DNA from: Spongilla lacustris
Lineage: Eukaryota > Porifera > Demospongiae > Spongillida > Spongillidae
Length of the DNA: 64,000 nt
Reading direction: 5' to 3'
NCBI GenBank assembly: GCA_949361645.1
Contig: OX442418.1
Span: forward strand, 9,179,376-9,243,375
Below are positions 58,865 through 64,000 of the stretch, in pieces. How positions within the stretch are numbered: the stretch's first letter is position 1; every line of letters starts with the position of its first letter. The position numbers and the translations under genes are program-made. Below the pieces are notes generated by a model. The model was not told where the DNA came from and made no database searches. It saw only the letters and a list, made by a program, of their open reading frames with translations.

Positions 58865-59150
58865 CAAAAACTTCTCTATCGAGAAAGTGATTGGTGGTAT
58901 GTAGGATTGGTGGTGCAAAAAGCAAGGAAACAAGGTACAGTATGTTAAAGTGAGGTTTGGTAGGATCCTACAACTATTACAGTCCTACATTTGCAAATAG
59001 GCATCTTCATTTGCAAATTCAGGACTGTAAGTTGTAGGATCCTGCCATACCTCACTTTAACATACTGTACCTTGTTTCCTTGCTTTTTGCACCACCAATC
59101 CTACATACCACCAATCACTTTCTCGATAGAGAAGTTTTTGATTTACTTGT
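58865..59150. repeat. 286-bp long inverted repeat (fold-back)
   Basis: Arms of about 120 bp are almost perfectly complementary: the left starts ACAAGTAAATCAAAAACTTC, the right ends with its complement. A loop of about 40 bp itself contains a short repeat (CATTTGCAAAT). RNA from either strand would form a long duplex. It has no known terminal signature, so it may be a fold-back element or a small-RNA source. Confidence 0.92.
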
Positions 59151-59204
59151 GTATAAACTGATAGATGCAGTTATTAATGGGGTGTACTTAAAACCAGGAG
59201 CAGG

Positions 59205-59290
59205 TGCAGGAGCACTTCAAGGACATGGTGCATGTCATCCCTAAGTTAGGGATGACATAGGGACCCTAACATACATGTAAGAGGAGTTAC
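59205..59290 (-). pseudogene. Scrap of TRAF-like gene 3' end
   Basis: Contains CACTTCAAGGACATGGTGCATGTCATCCCTAA-like sequence and AAGAGGAGTTA, matching the last codons of the MATH domain region in the intact copies, with a small internal inversion (CCCTAAGTTAGGG). It adjoins duplicated segment X. Confidence 0.6.
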
Positions 59291-59465
59291 TTGCACGTCT
59301 AATAATAGAATCTTTGATCGGTCAAAACACTGGTGGGAATGATGATCGACGATTATGACATACGATGGCATTCTCATTACTAGTCAGCGCTATAATTAGA
59401 ATAATGCGTTACGCGATGATGCGAGCTGAGCGGCATGAGAATGATAGTAGTCAATAAGCATGCAA
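59290..59465. repeat. Duplicated segment X (copy 3, shortened)
   Basis: Begins CACGTCTAATAATAGAATC and follows the 47.8-kb copy with deletions; part of the duplicated unit that includes TRAF-like gene C. Confidence 0.75.
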
Positions 59466-60364
59466 ACTCACTTAAAATTTTTTCTAAATATTATAGGTAG
59501 GCCGGCAAAATGAAACTTAACATCGTTTGCGTAAGTTCCACAATGAAAAATGATGAATTTCAGTTGTGCTTAATTTTTCGCAGTTCTGATGTTTGTCCGC
59601 AAGCGCTCTAAGCGTTTCGAAATAAGGATCTATTTGCCTAGTACATAAATATGTGTATTTTAGAAGTAGAAGAACTGCAGAGACATGCGAAAAACGCCTT
59701 TTTTCAATCCTAACGACGTTCGACTCAAAAACGACATAATTAAGTGTTATCAATACAAAGTGTATTGGACATTGTGAATCCTGTGGTAACGTCTGTGTAT
59801 GAATAAACGCTTCCTTTGGCAGCCATTTCAGTACACATTTTAAGTGTAGCCAGTCTTAACACACCTGAGTGGGATTCACTGGTAAAATTTTAAAAATAAG
59901 CGTAATCGAGTCATGAAATGTACTAGATAAACGCGTTCAGCACGTACAAAAAACCGAAACACTTAATAATAATGTTTACAGGGGCGTAGGAAGATGTAAT
60001 AGGATGTTCTAGGAAGAGCAGCGTGAGCAGGAAGCACATGCACAGTACCAGCAGTTTTTTAAGATTCCATTGGTCTTCGTTGGTTTATAGGTGTTCAGTA
60101 ATTAATAACCGTGTCAAGACAGGAGTGCCTATGACCATGTACATAAATGCGCTCACGCGATGCCGTTTCCAATCCCTCTACTTTAATATCTATGATATCA
60201 TGAGATCTCAAGCTCAGGACAGTCTGCAGTAGCCAGCACGAATGACCTATAACAAATATTAATAGCAGGCCTCCGGGTATCTCTCCATGGCCAGCTGCTG
60301 GTCTATAGCCTTAGGTGCCCTCCTACCCCCCCGACCCAACACACACACACACACCTGACCACAC

Positions 60365-60885
60365 ACATCTCAATGCCATGCAGCAGAAGCACTTCTCTTC
60401 CTCCTCCACTGGGGTGGCCAGCTTGGGCTCCCAGCACACCTCCCACCAGGACCACCAGGTGCACAATGGGGCTGCCCTTCAGGAGCAGTGTTCCTCCACC
60501 TCAGACACACCAATCTCGTGGCATACAGCACTATGAAACTGCATGAAACATGTTCAATCCACAAAAGTACCATCATCTCACTTCCAACTGTTTTTTTTTT
60601 TGGTGCAGCACATAACTGCATGTTTAGTCTCCAAGTCATATAGCATATAATGCATGATCAGTAGACACGCGTGTCCACTATTAACATTACACCCATGTAC
60701 CCGCCATCTCATTCTAAACATTACATTCAGGAATCTGATAGCTGCCGCCCCATGAAAAGCACCAATGATATCAGCATTATTTATTGTCGTATTCAGGGTG
60801 TTGCATAAAGAATTAATGGCCTGTGTATTCATATAACACTTGGCCTGCGAGGTAAGTAAGCCATGATCTGATGCAATATTCCGGG
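60365..60885. repeat. Duplicated segment Y (copy 3)
   Basis: Shares landmarks with 48,655-49,180; together with segment X and TRAF-like gene C it forms the second 3-kb unit. Confidence 0.75.
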
Positions 60886-61067
60886 TATATACATGTACTT
60901 GATTCTATATAATTCCGGTATAAGATGCATAGTATTTGTCATGCTGTATAAATAGAACACAAGGGAGTGATGAAATAAATAGGTCTGAGTAATTGTTCCT
61001 AATTTCATGTCCTCACATTCAAAGATCCATGTGCAATAACAGCTGCCCCTATACAATGACATATAAA

Positions 61068-62266
61068 TCAGTTTATCACATCTAATCCGGTGGTGTCAAT
61101 GATACACTTCAGGAACATGGTGTCATCCCTAACATAAGAGGAGTTATCCAACACATTCAGAGGAGCAAATCTGGGACATCCTGAAGCCACATTCATCTCA
61201 TCCTTTGGTCTTTGGAATGAAGAGCTGCTTGGTTCTGGACGAAATGATTGGACCACATGTTTCCTCTTGTCCTGGTCGAGAAGCATCAAGGTCACTTGCT
61301 GGGAGAAGGGCCACTGTAAGAGGGCATCATACTCCCCCTTCATGAGGGTCAGGAAGAATGAGAGGTGTGTCTCCTTCCCACTCCCATCTCCATTCAGGTA
61401 CACACGGAGGCACATCTTGTAGCCATGTCTGCTGGTGTAGAATGGAGCAGAGTAGAGGGACACTATCCTGCCAGTTCTTGCATCCTGTCTCCTCCTTCTG
61501 ACATCAGGGATTTTCCATATGTACACACCATTGTAGCTAGTGGCTTGAAGTGTTTGGATCAATATGGACATTTCCTCAAAGTTTTGTTGTAGGCTTTGAA
61601 CATTGGAGCTTACTTTTGACAACGAATCTGCTAATGGTTGTATCCTACTAGACATTTCTAGCTTGAGGGTCTCCAGCTCATGAGACATAAATGATACCCT
61701 ATCCTGAGTACTGCGGAGTTGTGCACTAATGGTTTGGACCAGAGCATTACTGGATCCGTTGAGAGAACTCGAGCTGTTCATCTTGGGGGCAAAGGTACAG
61801 CTTATCATGTGATCCTGAAGTACATGTAGCACGTTGCGATAAATACTACGAGTATCGCTAAATAGAACCCTTACCTTGACGTATCTCCCCTCTCCTTTCC
61901 AATGACATCCTTGATATGTGCAAGGGACGACAGTGTTGTTTAATTCTCTTTCAACTGCCTTATCACGAAAGCACTGCGTGTAAGGAAAACTCCTTTGACT
62001 CACCAATCATGATTTAAGGCTTAAGAGTCGTGGGCATACCTCCGCTACGTCAAGGCGTGATTTACATTCACTGCAGCACAGAGCTTCTGAGTCCTTTGCA
62101 CTAATGAAGAATACGGTCCAATGGTCATACAAATTAACGGCTAGCGATAATGCTTATTGACGTACGATTTCTGTTGTTCGTAACAACGTCCACACAGATG
62201 GTGGCCGCACGACGCTTGCCAAGGTTCATATGTCAGGTAACACAAGACACAGAGTAAGTGATCCAT
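61068..62266 (-). CDS. TRAF-like protein C: RING, TRAF zinc finger, coiled coil, MATH (4 exons)
   Basis: Recent paralogue of gene B. Minus-strand exons 62,266-62,166, 62,100-62,040, 61,973-61,875 and 61,814-61,068 give 335 residues. Exon 1 lacks six bases present in gene B, removing two residues between the second and third RING cysteines (CVLCYLTYEPW); all eight metal ligands remain. The TRAF finger is completed by removing a 60-base in-frame intron (61,874-61,815). The MATH domain is complete and ends TGLDVIN. All splice sites are GT/AG. It lies about 0.4 kb downstream of a MINDY-like exon on the same strand, so it may lie inside or beside that gene. Confidence 0.9.
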
Positions 62267-62485
62267 GATGCCTTAGTCTTTTCGCGGACATTTCAGTCGT
62301 TTCTTATTTCTTATATATACTACACATGTAGTACTGTAGTCTTAGATGACGTGATCCGTATAGTAGCTAGACGTATTAAGTGCTATTAATAATATCACGT
62401 GAGACACATAAAGCGTTACTATAGTTTAACTTTGGTTTGTTAGCGCACCATAAGGTAGGTTATATACCTACCAAGATAATATTAT

Positions 62486-62571
62486 CTTGCACCATCACCT
62501 CTTGCACCATCACCTCTTGCACCATCACCTCTTGCATCATCACCTCTTGCACCATCACCTCTTGCATCATG
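62486..62571. repeat. 15-bp minisatellite CACCATCACCTCTTG
   Basis: Six tandem copies, two with CATCATC variants. Confidence 0.95.
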
Positions 62572-62655
62572 CCCCGACTGTAGATATTTCATTCACTATA
62601 TTTAAATTGTACAACATGATGTAAGCATGTTGCACATGTAAGTCTTGCCACTCAC

Positions 62656-62772
62656 CTTATGTTGGACCAGACCATAGGCCAGCCTTGGTACACTAGAGAA
62701 CACAAGGTTCTGTCTCTTCCACTCTGCACTGAAGGTCTTCTTAGCAGAGCCAAAGAGAAGCTGTCGTAGCTT
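62656..62772 (-). CDS. Single exon of a MINDY-family (FAM188-like) deubiquitinase
   Basis: A 117-base phase-0 exon between a strong acceptor (CATATTCTTCTCCAG) and donor (AAGGTGAGTGG). It encodes 39 residues beginning KLRQLLFGSAKKTFSAEWKR and ending AYGLVQHK. This matches my memory of the segment immediately before the GGPCG active-site motif in MINDY-3/4 proteins, which trim ubiquitin chains. The next exon, which should start with GGPCG, is not seen in the 380 bp downstream before TRAF-like gene C, and upstream exons would lie beyond the minisatellites. Either the gene spans a much larger region, with gene C in its intron, or this is an orphan exon. Confidence 0.55.
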
Positions 62773-62799
62773 CTGGAGAAGAATATGAGGCCACACCCC

Positions 62800-62985
62800 C
62801 AGCACCTACACATGTACACCACTCCACCAGCACCTACACATGTACACCACTCCACCAGCACCTACACATGTACACCACTCCACCAGCACCTACACATGTA
62901 CACCACTCCACCAGCACCTACACATGTACACCACTCCACCAGCACCTACACATGTACACCACAACCCCAGCACCTACACACCACA
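62800..62985. repeat. 28-bp minisatellite CCAGCACCTACACATGTACA
   Basis: About six tandem copies of a 28-base unit containing CACATGTACACCACTCCA. It lies just upstream of the MINDY-like exon, in its intron if the gene is real. Confidence 0.95.
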
Positions 62986-63560
62986 CAGCACACCACACTA
63001 ACACACCACACTAACACATCACACTAACATACCACACAGCACACCACACTAACACTCCACACTAACACACCACACTAACACACCACACTAACACACCACA
63101 CTAACACACCACACTAACACACCACACAGCACACCACACTAACACACCACACAGCACACCACACTAACACGCCACACTAACACACCACACTAACACACTA
63201 CACCACACTAACACACCACATTAACACACCACACTAACATACCACATGCACAGCACACCACACTAACACACCATGCTAACACACCACACAGCACACCACA
63301 CAGCACACCATACTATGTTACACATCACACTAACACACCATGCTAACACACCACACTAACACACCACACAGCACACCACACTAACACCCCACACTAACAC
63401 ACCACACTAGCACACCACACTAACACCCCACACTAACACACCACACTAACACACCACACTAACACACCACACAGCACACCACACTAACACACCACACTAA
63501 CACACCACACTAACACACCACACTAACACACCACACTAACACACCACACAGCACACCATA
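62986..63560. repeat. Minisatellite CACACTAACACAC
   Basis: Over 40 copies of ACACACCACACTA-type units of about 12 bp, with a recurring variant ACACAGCACACC at irregular intervals forming a loose higher-order pattern. Confidence 0.93.
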
Positions 63561-63564
63561 TAGA

Positions 63565-64000
63565 TGTGTACCTTCCTCCACATCACAGGTGTGCACAGTA
63601 AGGTCCATGTTCTAATTTATATTTGGTTTGGGTGGTTGAGAGCAGGAAGGGTTCACATAAGACAAACAGGACATGACAAGGGAGACAGACAGGCAGTGGT
63701 TCAACCAACAACAGATACATGTATAGACATGTAGGTGGTACATATATACTATCAGATCGCAGAAGTTATTGTAGTGTAGTTCCTAACCACAACAGTGCCA
63801 AGTAAGGTAGCCACCACCCATCTTATTGTCTGTTAGCCTTCTGGGTTATTGGCACAGTTAGACCAGCCTGCAATGTAAACGTGTCATCAATCTTAGATAT
63901 TTGGGAATGTGTATCTATAGGTACTACTTGGCTATTAGTAAATAATTTGAAAATACTGAATCACTTATGAACAAGAAAACATTTTCCAGTGGATTATCCC
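63565..64000. other. Window-end stretch
   Basis: On the minus strand 63,615-63,570 reads MDLTVHTCDVEEG up to a gtacac donor and could be an upstream exon of the MINDY-like gene, but this is weak. Nothing else was recognised. Confidence 0.3.

Noticed and set aside
45826..60639. A shared minus-strand reading frame (CLRWRNTAPEG) in three copies of segment Y
   Set aside because: Length differences between copies are not multiples of three and the frames diverge, so it is not a conserved protein.
62785..63027. Threonine/histidine-rich open frame
   Set aside because: Falls wholly within the 28-bp and 12-bp minisatellites.

Overview
The window is nuclear DNA from an invertebrate animal, most probably a sponge or another early-branching metazoan. 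The reasons are spliceosomal genes with very short introns (54-60 bases in the best cases), an animal-type UDP-glycosyltransferase, RING/TRAF-zinc-finger/MATH proteins, a HECT ligase fragment, a MINDY-type deubiquitinase exon, and a dense mix of eukaryotic transposons. The species cannot be fixed from sequence alone. There is no bacterial operon structure, and I found no tRNA or rRNA gene.

Host-type genes are few. A TRAF-like family has three intact-looking minus-strand members (about 5.3-6.5, 49.4-50.6 and 61.1-62.3 kb), a broken plus-strand member (0.6-1.5 kb) and smaller scraps near 0.2 and 59.2 kb. The last two intact members lie in ~3-kb segmental duplications 11.7 kb apart. A single-exon UGT (10.3-11.9 kb, minus) has a signal peptide, the UGT signature, a C-terminal membrane anchor and an ER-retrieval tail. 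A damaged HECT-domain gene (34.6-36.3 kb, minus) and one clean MINDY-like exon (62.7 kb, minus) complete the set. The TRAF, HECT and MINDY pieces all belong to ubiquitin chemistry, but nothing here shows that they act together.

Most of the rest is mobile DNA. At 15.77-21.85 kb there is a 6.1-kb element with 52-bp terminal inverted repeats and a short target duplication. Just inside each end it carries a large array of 24-bp perfect palindromes that resemble its own terminus. It encodes a degenerate protein of a family I cannot name and is itself invaded by a 1.5-kb EnSpm/CACTA-type element. At 24.7-25.8 kb is a deleted Ty3/gypsy LTR element complete with LTRs, polypurine tract and target duplication. 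At 24.2-26.8 kb (plus) and 26.9-29.7 kb (minus) lie two convergent, damaged multi-exon genes, the second resembling P-element/THAP9-type transposases. At 39.4-44.2 kb there is a gypsy ruin with a tandemly duplicated integrase. At 50.8-51.7 kb is the tail of a restriction-endonuclease-type LINE. At 52.7-58.0 kb is a Ginger1-type DNA transposon (integrase, Ulp1 protease and PHD finger) with its inverted termini, containing a nested 744-bp TRIM-like element.

The remaining DNA holds minisatellites (2.6, 8.5, 33, 37.8 and 62.5-63.6 kb), poly-G/poly-C runs next to hAT-like termini, fold-back hairpins (45.7, 46.7 and 58.9 kb), a 0.4-kb duplication shared between 13.4 and 31.0 kb, and long AT-rich stretches in which I see nothing recognisable.
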